This document shows positions 45,537-57,526 of a DNA stretch of 64,000 nt, in pieces. The notes beneath the pieces are model-generated. The model worked only from the letters and a program-made list of their open reading frames with translations, had not been told where the DNA came from and ran no database searches. Numbering within the stretch: the stretch's first letter is position 1; the number at the start of each line of letters is the position of its first letter. The DNA lies in contig JAAXNY010000024.1 in NCBI GenBank assembly GCA_013420905.1, positions 84,197 to 148,196 of the forward strand. The letters run 5' to 3'. Origin of the DNA: Collybia mongolica. Lineage: Eukaryota; Basidiomycota; Agaricomycetes; Agaricales; Clitocybaceae. Made by a program: the position numbers and the translations under genes.

Positions 45537-46946
45537 ATTTTATACACCCAGAGACTTGTATTCTCATCCGCACTACTTGACTGCGCCCGTGACTTTTTTT
45601 TTGATAATCTCCTTGTCTCGCTCTCATGTAATATAATTCATTCTTGCCTAATACATATGTTTTTCGAATTTTGTTTTTTGTCCTCGATAATCAATTAAGC
45701 CTTCCGTTTCGTCCCTTATGTTTCTTAAATAGCAGCATGTCAATATGTTTGTTTTCCTGAAAAAATACGGAACATTTTTTTCCGGTTTCCCGAACCCTGT
45801 CCACCACAAAATACAGGTAATCACTGTGACTCTTAGTAGCCCGGATCAGTGGAACCTAATAGAATGAAATACGGTATGTTTCCTGAACAATAAAATAAAA
45901 TAAAGGAAAACATGTGGCATTATGTGGGAAACCCCAATATGAAGCTTTGGGAAATATGATATATTATTGCCTGAGAAAATAAAATAACAGAAAACATACG
46001 CAGCATGATAAGGGAAGCCCCAATATAAAATAACGGAAAACGGAAGAAAAGAAAAACCAGAATTCCAATTGCTATGATACAGACCGGGAAGGTGGATAAG
46101 GGGGTGACGGCTTGATGGCAATGATGCGTAATGGTGGGGGGCAAACAAAGGCGGAGATCTTCGATTTTTGTCAACAAGGCGGGATTTCGGGACGCGTCCC
46201 CCATGGCGACTAAACACCAGGTAGCACGGCTGCGGAGAGGATCCAATATTGCAGGTCACCTGATTATACCCATGGTGGTTGATACATCAGACCCTCACTT
46301 GTAATAAGAGGGATTGATATATCAAGAGGTGTATGTGAGTACAACGCTCTTATATATCAAAATGGCATCTACGCCTGCTTTGAGCCGTATTACAGGGTTT
46401 GCAGTGTCACAGGTGTGATTTTCACACATGGTTCCGTTACTAAACCTCTCGGCAATTCAGTATTTTGCGCATTTTAGGTGCGATTCTGCACCGATTGTTG
46501 AACGAGAGGGTCCCCCCGAATGCCTAAAATGTACGTTCCCTGGTCCGAAAGGACCTAGCTGAACGGTTGATTTTTTACTTCGGTCGTTCTGATCACGTAT
46601 TGTACAGCGGGTACCCCTCCGTTTTCAATGATAGGGGAATATCCAGAACGCTGTGGACGGCCTCTATTCAGACAAATGCTCCTTCCATCGAACGATTGCG
46701 CATGGATCCACCTAGGTGCGTTCCTTGTTGTTTTTGTGCATTCTCGTCATCTTGAGTGTTCCATCGCTGGCTCTGCACCATTTAACAAAACTTCGATGGC
46801 TCCTGCTGGACGCCATTGAATGCCTATATGTGGCCATAACAGCCGCTAGAGGAACGACGACGTGTACAGAATACAAGATGCGTACCTCCTCACCACCTTT
46901 CCCCGCGGGTTGTAAACTTGACCAAGACATAATCTCTGTGTTGTTT
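45537..46946. other. Gene-free interval
   Basis: Right flank of the KDZ element; AT-rich, with a partial tandem repeat at 45890-46045 and no supportable gene. Confidence 0.5.
45890..46045. repeat. Imperfect tandem repeat, about 84-bp period, two units
   Basis: AAAATAAA-GGAAAACAT...GGGAAACCCCAATAT at about 45895-45940 is repeated as AAAATAAAATAACAGAAAACAT...GGGAAGCCCCAATAT at about 45978-46028. Confidence 0.5.
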
Positions 46947-47162
46947 AAATCCTGTTGCGGGAAAGCGCATCGTAGTGAGAATGTACACACCCATCAACGC
47001 ATATTCCCTGATCGTTGCGCTGTAAGTACAACTGCAATTTTATAACGGATGTTCAAATCCTGTTGCGGGAAAGCGCATCGTAGTGAGAATGTACACACCC
47101 ATCAACGCATATTCCCTGATCGTTGCGCTGTAAGTACAACTGCAATTTTATAACGGATGTTC
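46947..47162. repeat. Exact tandem duplication, 2 x 108 bp
   Basis: 46947-47054 and 47055-47162 are identical base for base as read here (AAATCCTGTTGCGGGAAAGC ... ATAACGGATGTTC). No gene or hairpin explains it. It lies about 270 bp from the C-terminus of the first glycoprotein gene. Confidence 0.9.
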
Positions 47163-47434
47163 CTTGAACTGCGGAACGGCGGGTAGAATGAGCCCAGTGT
47201 ATGAGATACAATAATTGGTATATATAAAAGATCCCGCAGTCGTAAAGATGTAAGTACAGAAAGAGTGTAAGAGTAGAACATCATCTGTATCTACACAACG
47301 AAAACAATAATCGAGAGTCATTGCAATATGCCATAAACCAAATAAGTATGACCAGAACGTGGTATGAGTAGTAAAGCGTCGATGTGAGGGGTAGTGCGTC
47401 CAATGCATTAAACGGTAAGCCACGGGTTGGATAC

Positions 47435-48734
47435 TCAAGCGAGGAATAGAGTTGAGAAAGCAACTCCGCAAAGGGTGAGCAGGATCGAGGCGGCGACAGT
47501 GCCCGCGTCGTTACCTGGGGCTGTAGTACCTGTTGGTTTCCCAGCAGACCCACTCCCAGTCCCGGTGCTAGCGCCACTACCGGTCGAGTTTCCACTACCT
47601 CCAGCTGTTGTCGTCGGTTGATCGCCGGGGGCAGTGACACTCGCCAGTGCTGCGTACAGGACCGAACTGGTGTGGGCTACGCAGTTGGAGCTTTTCGGAA
47701 TGCGTGGCTCGTACGGGATCGTTTGGATCGCTCCAAGGGCTTCAGGAGGTTGTGTGTACGTCATGGTAACACCGTTCTGGACGTAGACGCCGGGGAAGTC
47801 TTGATTCTCGCCTTGGCATGATTCGAATGTCCCGTTCTGTGCTTGGTTAGGTGCGTTATATTTGCATCCGATCCTGTCGTAGATGTGCTCGCAGAAATGG
47901 GCGGCGTTGGGACCAGCAGGGTCGCAGGCTTTGAGGCAGAAGAAACCAGTGCCGATGAAGCTTAGGATAAGCTGTTAGGAACGATTAAAGCCACGATATT
48001 GGAACTACACCTACTTGTGCCACTCGATAACTTGATCGTAGTGGTTTTTGTCGGTTCCGAATGCGTTCGAATAGAAGATGCCTCCGAGTGGATTCCCTCG
48101 CTAAATGCAGCATTATTGGTGAGATTGGCTGGAGAACGAGCGGTGTACGTACTAGGTCAGCACCGTGAGGATCCATCTCGCCTCCAAAGTCAGTTGGATC
48201 AAGATTGATTCTTCCTTGGTCCACATATCCGACGACTTGGACGTAGTCGGGGGTCTTCATGAACTGTACCCCATGAAGTGAGTCCCTGGGGATAAGGCGA
48301 GAGCCATGTCCGGGCTTCGTGCACCAGGCGACCATCTCTCCTTCAACGTTCCCTACTAACGAGCCCGGCTTGATAGGTGCCCATAGACAGAAGTCTGTTG
48401 GCGGAATAGGTGGGTCTCCAAAACCTCGTGTCGCTGGGAGGGACACTTACCATCAATGGAGTTTAAGAAGGATGTCTGGCAGAGAGAATCTTGGTTCTGC
48501 GTCGTCGTATTACATATGTTGTAGCCTGTCTGTCGCCCTCGCTCGAGGTCGTCCGTGTCAACTTGGTATGGCTGCGGAGGTAGGTGAACATGCGTTTTCG
48601 TGGGAAGACCAGAACCGAGAACTCACGATTTGGTCAGGATATGAAAAGTGCTTGTCTACAAGCGGTGTGAGAGCCACAGTCTTCTGAATACCAGACGCAG
48701 TGGCGAAGAGTGCGAGGAGGCCCAAGCTGATCAT
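47435..48734 (-). CDS. Macrofage activating glycoprotein-like, GPI-anchored, copy 1 (360 aa)
   Basis: Five exons: 48627-48734, 48451-48571, 48153-48394, 48015-48100, 47435-47960. Signal peptide MISLGLLALFATASG. Then PYQVDTDDLERGRQTGYNIC, FCLWAPIKPG, EMVAWCTKPGHGSRLIP, TPDYVQVVGY, EMDPHGADL, GNPLGGIFYSNAF, FCLKACDPAGPNAAHFCEHI and GCKYNAPNQAQNGTFESCQG. This order fits the basidiomycete secreted family annotated 'macrofage activating glycoprotein'. The C-terminus is Ser/Gly/Thr-rich and ends in a hydrophobic run (LCGVAFSTLFLA), a GPI-anchor signal. Shortest of the three: exon 2 lacks one codon, and exons 1 and 5 are shorter. Probably a cell-wall surface protein; molecular function is not established. 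Confidence 0.82.
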
Positions 48735-50478
48735 AGCAAACGGGAAGTACAATGATGAGGGGGAAAACAAAGAAGACGTTGGAGTTGCTGACACGATGTT
48801 CAACCATCAAGCTTCAAGAGTCACATGAGAAAGGGAAGGCTAGAAGCGAGGCCACCCAGTAAGCCCGTATGTAAACCTTGTCAAGTAAAATGCTATTCAT
48901 AGCACTAGCTGCGCAGTCCCGGATCACCGTGTTAAGAAGTTATAAATACGAACCGACTCGGACAGTGTTCTCCGTTAGACTATCAGTTCAACCTTGAGTG
49001 AAAGAATGGATAGCCCACGCGAGATTGGAGCATGATGTGTAGACGCGTTACCAATGCCGGTGCATGGTGGGGGACTGTGTTCGAGTTCCACTTGCATTGG
49101 GATCATGAATGGAAGAATAGTAAACAGGGGCAGGACGGCGGGTGACACTTGCCGAAAGGAGAACTTGTGCTAGCACCGCAATTTTTTCGAAACATAAAGA
49201 CGGCCATGCGAAGCCGCCAGATAGACACCGGACTGCGGGAGTTCCGATAACAAACACAGACGGCTAGACAGTGCCTCATACGTACGAAAAATAGAATTCT
49301 ACAATAGACGCAAATCAGCATCGGATAGTGAAAAATTCATCACACCTTCGGATATGGTATGGAAGGATTGTGTTGGTACTTCACGCCGAGTCACCACCAC
49401 ATTCCCCGTAAACCGCCTCCGACATTAACGTGAACGACTCACCTTCGGACCTGAAACGAACGTCGCATCAGCGACGGCGAAAGGAATAGGGATGAAGATT
49501 AACCCAAAGCATTATTAGTCCGCCATGGACGGACCAAGATTCATTTACAATCCCCGGGAACGCTTCGGGTCCTATTTATAGTGTTAAGGGCAAATTGTTC
49601 GCGTTGCACAAGAACGTTCCTCCCATGATATCTCTCGACGCCACGGAGACCCTTGTACGGTAGAGAAAGTTATATTAGCTGCATCCAAATATTAAATAAC
49701 AAGAACCGGCAAGGAAACAGTGCCGTACTATGTGGTTCTTAATACAGACAATTGCGTAGCGCTCAGATGATTGAAGTCTGTCTCCGTAGAAGACTTGAAC
49801 GAGGTGTTGTAGAACGCCGCAGAGCATCGATTCAAACATCCGTCTGCGCTGTTAAAGGAGCTCAGTGAGATAGGATCGTCGTGATATACATATAACATCG
49901 TCACCTGTTCATCTCGGTCCGGTCAGGATTTGTTCATTGGAGGCAAGCGTAATGAGTGTTAAAAAACTGGATCTGAAGATTAGCGGGCTGGGCTTCGTTT
50001 GATAGCCTTGTGTTCTGAAGGATAAACGAGCTTTGGTTATTGTAGGCCCACTGAAAGACCTGATTAAAGAGCACATTAATAAACAAAAGTGAACCACAGC
50101 AGTGTCACTTACCTACAAACTCCAAAGCGCGTACAACACAATGAGACCTCATTTCAATTCGTCGCTTTGCTAAGTTTAAAAGAACAAAAGCATGCTGAGA
50201 ATCAGCGATGGGTTAATGATAAAATATACTCGTCGATGAAGCAAATGTAGCAGAGGCTGAGCAGTCGAGTTGATTGTGTGAAAGCGGGTATTCGATTGCC
50301 AAATAGTGAGAATGTCCATCATAATATATAAGTGTAAACTAATAAACGGATGGTCCTACATAGAAGATCCTTACGGGTTGGGTACGTGTGCAGAGATGTG
50401 GATCCATTGCATTCCAACTTCATGTCGATAAATCAGCGAGGTAAGATAATGTTCCAGGGAGACTTTTAGTGACGAATC
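48735..50478. other. Gene-free spacer between glycoprotein copies 1 and 2
   Basis: Short ORFs only; no domain seen. Holds the upstream region of copy 1, with a TTATAAATA near 48943 that on the minus strand could serve as its TATA box. Confidence 0.5.
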
Positions 50479-51813
50479 TTATGCGAAGAACAGCGCAGAG
50501 AAGATGACGCCAAAGACGGTGGCCGCGCCAGACATCGCAAGCATACCTGCCTCACTGCTCGCGTTAGGGTTCGATGCAGATCCCGTAGCCGATGATCCTG
50601 AGGTTCCACCAGCGCCGCCAGTGGGCTTCGCGCCTCCAGAGGGAGAAGATGGTGTGGTCGTAGGCTTGTTGTCCTCGGGCGCAATGACGGTGGCGAGAGC
50701 AGCGTACAGAACAGAGCTGGTGTGTGAAACGCAGTTCGAGCTTGCGGGCATGCGAGCTGTGTAGGGCATGGTCGATATAGGGCCAAGGCTCTCGGCGGGC
50801 TGCTTGTAGGTAACGGTGACGCCGTTCTCGACATAGTGACCGGGGAAATCTTGGTTTTCACCGTCGCAGGACTCGAAGGTCCCGTTCTGGGCGTTGTTAG
50901 GGGCGTTGAATTGGCAGCCGATCCGATCAAAGATGTGTTCGCAGTACTTGGCGGCGTTAGGCCCAGCGGGATCGCAGGCCTTGAGGCAGAATGAGTTGCC
51001 ACCAATGAAGCTGAGAAACGCCGTTAGTAATTGGCTGAACGATGTGGTTATAGAATAACGTACTTGTGCCATTCGATCACCTGAGTGTACTTCGTCTTAT
51101 CAGAGCCCCAAGCGTTCGAGTAGAACAGACCACCCATGGGGTTACCACGCTGACGAGACACATCATCTTTAAATTTCACCATGCACGATTAAAGTAGGGA
51201 CGTACGAGATCAGCGCCGTGGGGGTCCATCTCACCTCCCCAGTCACCCGCCAAGATGTTGATCTTGGTCTGGTCAACGAACCCAGCAACCTGCACGTAAT
51301 CGGGAGTCTTGATGAACTGAACTCCTTGAAGGGCGTTCGCGGGGATCAGACGCGTTCCGTGGCCAGGCTTGGTGCACCAAGCCACCATGTCGCCTTCAAC
51401 GTTGCCGACCTCGGAGTCGGGCTTAATAGGGGCCCAGAGACAAAAGTCTGAAAGAGATGCGTCAACAAACAAGACGGAATCGCGCAAGAAGGTAAAGATG
51501 ACGCACCCTCGAGCGAATTGAGGAAAGATGTTTGGCAGAGTGACTCTTGGCCTTCGGTTGTCGAGTTACAGATGTTGTAGCCGGCTTGATGACCGCGAAT
51601 AAGGTGGTCCTCGGTGTCCACCTTGTAAGGCTGAATAAGGACAGTGGCGTAAGTAGGAGCCTAAAAGAGAACAAAAAATATATTTACAATTCCAGTGGGG
51701 TACGCAAAGTGCTTAGACGCAAGCGGAGTAGCAGGAAACGTGCTTTGCTGTGCCGCAACGCGGACGGACAGCGAGCCAAGTGCAAGGACGGAAAGAGCGA
51801 AAATTGACGACAT
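50479..51813 (-). CDS. Macrofage activating glycoprotein-like, GPI-anchored, copy 2 (369 aa)
   Basis: Exons 51688-51813, 51507-51630, 51206-51447, 51064-51149 and 50479-51010, with middle exon lengths (124, 242, 86 nt) equal to those of copy 3. Signal peptide MSSIFALSVLALGSLSVRVAA. The same landmarks as copy 1: GHQAGYNICNSTTEGQ, FCLWAPIKPDS, WCTKPGHGTRLIP, TPDYVQVAGF, DPHGADL, GNPMGGLFYSNA, FCLKACDPAGPNAAKYCEHI, GCQFNAPNNAQNGTFESC. The tail has Pro/Ser/Thr/Gly-rich sequence, then a hydrophobic end (GVIFSALFFA) typical of GPI attachment signals. Intact. A TATATAAA box lies near 51964-51971 on the minus strand, about 150 bp upstream. Confidence 0.85.
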
Positions 51814-51963
51814 GGTCAAAAACAAGGGTGTTGTTGTTTAAGAAATGGTTCACTTCGTCGAGATGACGAAGGACGAGCGCTGGGAAGGGAAAACGAGAAA
51901 AAAAAGCGTTAACGAGGACGTTGAGAGAGGATTTATAAGGGTTATCCCTTGTGACCTTGGTTT

Positions 51964-51971
51964 ATATACTC
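51964..51971 (-). promoter_or_regulatory. TATA box of glycoprotein copy 2
   Basis: TATATAAA on the minus strand roughly 150 bp upstream of the ATG at 51813; a second TTATAAATC is nearer, at about 51930. Confidence 0.4.
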
Positions 51972-54900
51972 AGCATCAGGGCCTTGGGGGCTCTTTCCTC
52001 GTGGCTGGCAGGCTTGGAAGGCCAAAAAAATGCTCGGCGGGCGCGGCGTCCTATGATTGGTCGGAAAATGGCCCCATAAGGGAACGCGGGGATATAATCC
52101 GCATCCGGCGTATCGATCAATTGAATGGTTCCTCCCAGGCTTCGGCTTGGATGGTTGGAATGAAAAAATCCGACATCGGTGACGATGAGCCTTGCCTTGA
52201 TTAGTGGGTTGTTGGAATGACTAGTAACGACACTCAAGGATCCGCCTCCAGCGACGATATGGACGTGCACGGTTGAGGGCGAGAGATCATGGTCGGAACC
52301 CTCTATCGCTTCAAAAATCTGACAAAATGTCTCAGTAGTGCATCGCCATCCATCATCGACATTCATCGAAGCATCGTCGTCCTCGCTGTCAGGCGCGCAA
52401 CAGGTTTCTCAGGAAACGGCGGGAAGAATATGATGCCAAGTTTCCGTCGCAGGATCATGAGGTCTTGGTCCCGTTTTTTCGGAGGTATCGCCGGCTTGGA
52501 AGGATCTTACAAGCCACACCGTCAGCGTATAGAGATCCTTGGCTAGGGTAAAGAAAGACATAAGTATCCTTGGTTCATGTCTGGTAGCGAACGTACACCG
52601 AAGATGTGATCTGGTCTCCGATTTCTCCCTTTTTTCAGTCAAAGACTTTCTACTGATCTTTCCCCTTGGACGGGAGTTACGATGGTGCCCGCTGAAGCCT
52701 CTGGGGACAGTTCCGGCAGTTTGCATTCTAACAAACCAAATCACTCTGGGAGGTCGATCCTCGTGTACATGACGCAGTCAGTTATCACGACTGACCACAT
52801 ATAGCAACATCGATTACCTCAAGCACCAAATGAAAAGCTCCTGGTTTTGTAATCGTTCAGTGCCTCGCTATGTCGAGAAACGACCATCTGCTATATAGTC
52901 ACTCTCATAAACATTCCTGATAATATGGACTTGACAAGAAATACCTCATGCACCCCAACGCCGCACAGGCGTATTATGGACACCCGTTTCTGCCCAAAGG
53001 AAGAACCATTCCGAGGGTGGAACGAGGGTCCTTCTACTCTCGAACTCGCTTTGGGTGGCATTTGTCCTCCATATAAATTCATTTCCGATCGCATGTATCA
53101 ACCCTGGTGTGGGTGCGTCCTATTTCATTTACCACCTCCTCATTTTCTGCTGTGTCCAAAGAAAATCGTTGGCGATTTACCTTATAGCAAACGAGCATCA
53201 CTCACAAGCCGGCTCAGGCCCCCTTCCGAGCATAAGTGCCCTCAACGACGATGACTCTATGGGACATGGATCAAAGAAGAAAACCGATTTCTGATACGGA
53301 CCGTGAGTATAGTTTTGAGTGCGATGATATTTTCAGAGACTAACCATGTCAAGAGCAGGGCGCGTGGTTCCGCTCGACATTGCCACTCACACATCGGTTA
53401 CCGTCACCCACCGAAACTGACATTCGAGGCGTGGTCGGATGGACTCCTGTAAAACTGACCCCCGATTTTCGCCCCTCCCAAATCATCTCAGTTCTTAAAT
53501 GTTCGCCGCACGATATCGCGATGCCCATGGGACCAATCTCGATCAACGTTTTTCTTCTGGTTTGGTGAGCTATCGCTGGCTATATCAACGTACGTTGGTT
53601 CTCTTGCCTCGAAGCCCATTAATGTCTTTAAAGATAGCGCTCGAAGCTTCTTATAAATGTTCTAAAATAGAGCACGTTCATCTCCACTTGTCACCAATAA
53701 CAAAACCAACTCACAAGAATATAGAACGTATTCAACGAGCCTTCTCTTATCGTCAAGCCCTTATCGTCAAGTTGCACGAATTCTGTAAAGAAACGCCCAG
53801 TCAGACTTGTAGTACAAGAAACGCGAAGACTGACTAGCTCGAACGATTTTCCTGGACCACCAGCCAAGGTACCTTGATGTCGAGATATATACGCGAAACG
53901 CCGGTGCTTGGAATCCTAGCCACAAGTAGCAGCGTCAAATCCCACACGACGCCTCTGCGCAGACACCGTCCCGTTTCTGACATTGTTGATGGAGTATCTC
54001 TGTAAACAATGACCCAGGTATTGCCCGAAAGTTGGAGAGACTGATCGTCGAGGACTCACCAGATCGGAGGTCTGATTGAGATACCTCTCCTGCCCATCGC
54101 CCAAACGTTGCTCCTTTATCCATACCGACCCCAAACACTGCCGAACATGGCTGCAAATAGCCGCAAGGAATAAGCATCGCATTTTCAGGAGGTCGGAAAG
54201 TACAACGCACCAAGGCCCACAACCGCTCTCATCCTCATTCTCATTCTCACAAATATCTGGGTATATGAGCATGGGTACGAACCGATATACATATATAAAA
54301 GCCACGGGACAAATTCAGCGTCATTCTTCCTTCAACATCTTTGCTCGTTCTCAAAGATTACGTCGATGTAAGTCTGCTCTGGATGACTGGACTCGCGACT
54401 CCAACTCGTAGACGGTAACGCCTGTGACGTGAAACGTCGCTCGGATACCTCTGGAACCTAGAAAGACTGTATTCGTGATCGACAGACTAGGAATGGAGTA
54501 AGAACGATAACTCTGAGCGCTGAAAAAGATACATACACCCACCATCCCCGAACTCCAGAGCGCATTCAGCCGTTGGGCTTCATCAAGGTAGGTGGCGAAC
54601 TGGGTATCCGCATTGTAACCATCTTCGTAGCTTGAAAGCACACGCGGAACGTCAACCTTCCCTCCCCACTCGACCTCAAACAAATCCCACTTCAACTGCA
54701 AGAACGGCTTCATATCGACCTAATCCCATCCTCGCTCCGCCGAAGGCCCACTATATGCACCCCCGAATCACGGGTCAGCCCCACCACGGCTGCCTAGGGG
54801 ACCGAAACAGACGACGTCCCGTGTCCAAAAAGGCTCCCGCTGATTGTTGGAATCCGGGAAGACCGACCGACTGACCGACCGAAGCTGATAAACATGTATT

Positions 54901-56201
54901 ATTAGTCGCTTCCGTCATCGTGCATGACACAAGCCTGCGCTGAATTCCGGTGCGGTCAACGGGGCCCGTTTGACGGGGTATAAAGGAAAGCTCGAAAGGC
55001 TAGAGATATTTCTGTTATCAGCATCATGATTGGGAGTGGATACCGACAAGGACGCACCAGTACTAGGATTCGACTCGATGCTCCCAATCATTCGACGTAT
55101 CGACGCCTTCAAACAATCTATAGGACCATCCTTTTCACATCCGTTCGTCTGATACACTGCTAGCGTACATCGTCGACTCTACCTCCATCCGGCCCCCTGC
55201 CGAACAAGACTGTGAAGCCGCAACAAATTAAGCCCCTAGCCTGGCACAGGAATGGAAGACTCAGTCGCATCCACAATCGCTCAGTTTCTCCTACGCACCA
55301 TCGCCATTGGTCAGACTCGGATGGCTGGAACTTGAAGCTTGATGACTGGTAACAAAGGGAAGTGCCCGAACCCCATGAATTGAAAGGAGGCTCTACCCCA
55401 AATATGCCATGGGTGTTTGCCGGTCGGGTTCTGGCTTGCGTCTGTGCTCCTGATGGGCGAACGGTGGCTGGTATGGTCTAGTGAAGATCGCGATGTGGCT
55501 GATGAGCAAGACGAACCTAAAACCTCCTATAACGCTCCCGGTCTAATCCTATTTTGTGGACGCTCCACTCTCGCAACACCTCAGTGTTCACGTCACGCCT
55601 ATTCATGCCGCTTTTTTGGGACATTTTGGGTGCCAGTGCTGGCTTTGGAGATATGTACAACGTCGGCGTGGAGTTGGAGGATGTCGACGAGTTGTAAGCA
55701 TCGGTATCGCGGACACGACACACACTATTCGTCGGACGAAGAAACTACCAGTGAGGACACGAAGAATCGAAGGCAAGGCCCGAGCCGAACATTAGCCTCA
55801 CCCCTCGAACTAAAAATAGACCGGACCAGGACCGACCTCGTACCCCTTGTCAACGGCACGGCCCTACTCACGAATGCCGTACAAGCCCGTGGCAGTGACG
55901 AGGGTATCACAGGCGTTTACTAACGAAGAAAAAAAATATCAAGGATGAAGGAAAATCGATTGTCATTCCAAGTAAATAAAGGTCCGTATTCTTCAGTAAT
56001 GTAACTAACTTGGCTGATGACAAGCAGCGAGCGGCGAGCAGTGTATGCAGTAGTACGTAGCACGTAGGAGTATCCGAAAGCGGGGAAGAAGGGGGAGGTA
56101 CGTGGCGGCGTGAAGGTGGTGTCAACGGTAACAAAGTGATGAGGGCGAGGATAAGTGAGCAAGGCATAAAAGGCATGTAATCGTTAACGACAATTCTCCG
56201 C
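51972..56201. other. Gene-free spacer between glycoprotein copies 2 and 3
   Basis: About 4.2 kb. Open stretches at 52925, 53916-54305, 54351-54713 and 55417-55923 have no recognised motif. The minus-strand 54351-54713 begins with plausible protein (LQLKWDLFEVEWGGKVDVPR, TYLDEAQRLNALW) and may be an exon relic of an unknown gene. Confidence 0.4.
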
Positions 56202-57526
56202 TTATGCGAAGAACAGCATAGAGAACACGACTCCAAGCGCACCCATCAGCCCACCAACCACCAACGTCTCCGCATCATTTCCTGTCTGGCTTGCACCGGC
56301 CGCGCCAGAAGTACCGGTTGTGGCACCCTTCGTCGTACCTGCACCCCCCGAGCCAGATGATTTGCCAGTGCCGGTGGGCGCAGCAGGTGCGCTCGAGTCT
56401 CCGGGGGCGGTAACAGCGGCAAGGGCCTTGTAGAGCACCTCACTCGTGTGTGCGACACAGTTGGAACTTGCGGGGATGCGGGCGGTGTAGGGCATCGTGG
56501 AGATGGCGCCGAGCTCCTCAGGGGGCTGAGTGTAGGTCATGACCTGTCCATTGCTGGTGTACACGCCGGGGTAGTCCTGGTTTTCACCCTCGCACGCCTC
56601 GAAGGTGCCGTTCTGCGCGTTGTGGGGCGCATTGAACTGGCAGCCGATACGGTCGAGTTTGTGTTCGCAGAAGTGGGCGGCGTTAGGTCCGGCGGGGTCG
56701 CAAGCCTTCAAGCAGAAGGCGTTTCCACCCATGAAGCTACATCGTATGTTAGGACGGATGCATCGAGTAACAGATCAAGGAGACGTACTTGTGCCATTCA
56801 ATAACCTGGACAAAGTTGTCCTTGTTACCACCGAAGGCGTTGGAGTAGAACAGACCACCCATGGGGTTACCCCTCTACACGAAACAGTCAGCCATACCGA
56901 ACATTCGCGGTCACAAGAACGCACCAGATCAGCTCCGTGAGGGTCCATCTCCCCTCCCCAATCCTCTCCCTGGATGTTGATCTTCGATTGGTCAATAAAG
57001 CCCACGACCTGCACGTAATCCGGGGTCTTCATGAACTGAACGCCCTTGAGGGCACCGTTCGGGATGAGACGCGTCCCGCGTCCGGGCTTCGTGCACCATG
57101 CAACCATCTCTCCTTCGGTGTTAGCCACCATGCTCTCGGGTTCGATCGGGGCCCACAGGCAGAAGTCTACAAACGACACGTGTATTAGCGTCAACCGAAC
57201 GAAAAGAGCAGTATACCGGCGCACCATCGATGGAGTTGAGGAACGTGGTCTGGCAAAGTGAGTGCTGATTCTCAGTCGTGGAGTTGCAAATGTTATAGCC
57301 GGCTTGGTGACCGCGAATAAGTCCTTCGTCAGTGTCTACTTTATACGGCTGCCAAAATGTCAGGTTCCTCTAAAAACCATAATAATCAAAAAAGCCAACT
57401 CACAATTCCTGTAGGATACGCAAAATGTTTATCCGCAAGTGCGGTGGGTGGGAACGTGCTCTGTGCAGAGACAGAGTGCACGGTGGCGGCGGCGAGGGCC
57501 AAGAGCGAAAGAGCGACGGGCGACAT
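56202..57526 (-). CDS. Macrofage activating glycoprotein-like, GPI-anchored, copy 3 (369 aa)
   Basis: Exons 57404-57526, 57225-57348, 56925-57166, 56789-56874 and 56202-56736. Signal peptide MSPVALSLLALAAATVHSVSA. Landmarks in order: PYKVDTDEGLIRGHQAGYNI, FCLWAPIEPES, WCTKPGRGTRLIP, TPDYVQVVGF, EMDPHGADL, RGNPMGGLFYSNAF, FCLKACDPAGPNAAHFCEHK, GCQFNAPHNAQNGTFEACEG. The C-terminal stalk is Gly/Thr/Ser-rich and ends GVVFSMLFFA. It is closest to copy 2 (same total length, same phases), suggesting the 2/3 split is the younger one. Intact; a surface protein of unknown molecular role. Confidence 0.85.

Noticed and set aside
55417..55923. 168-aa plus-strand ORF
   Set aside because: No recognisable motif, all frames around it are open as well, and there is no promoter-like context.
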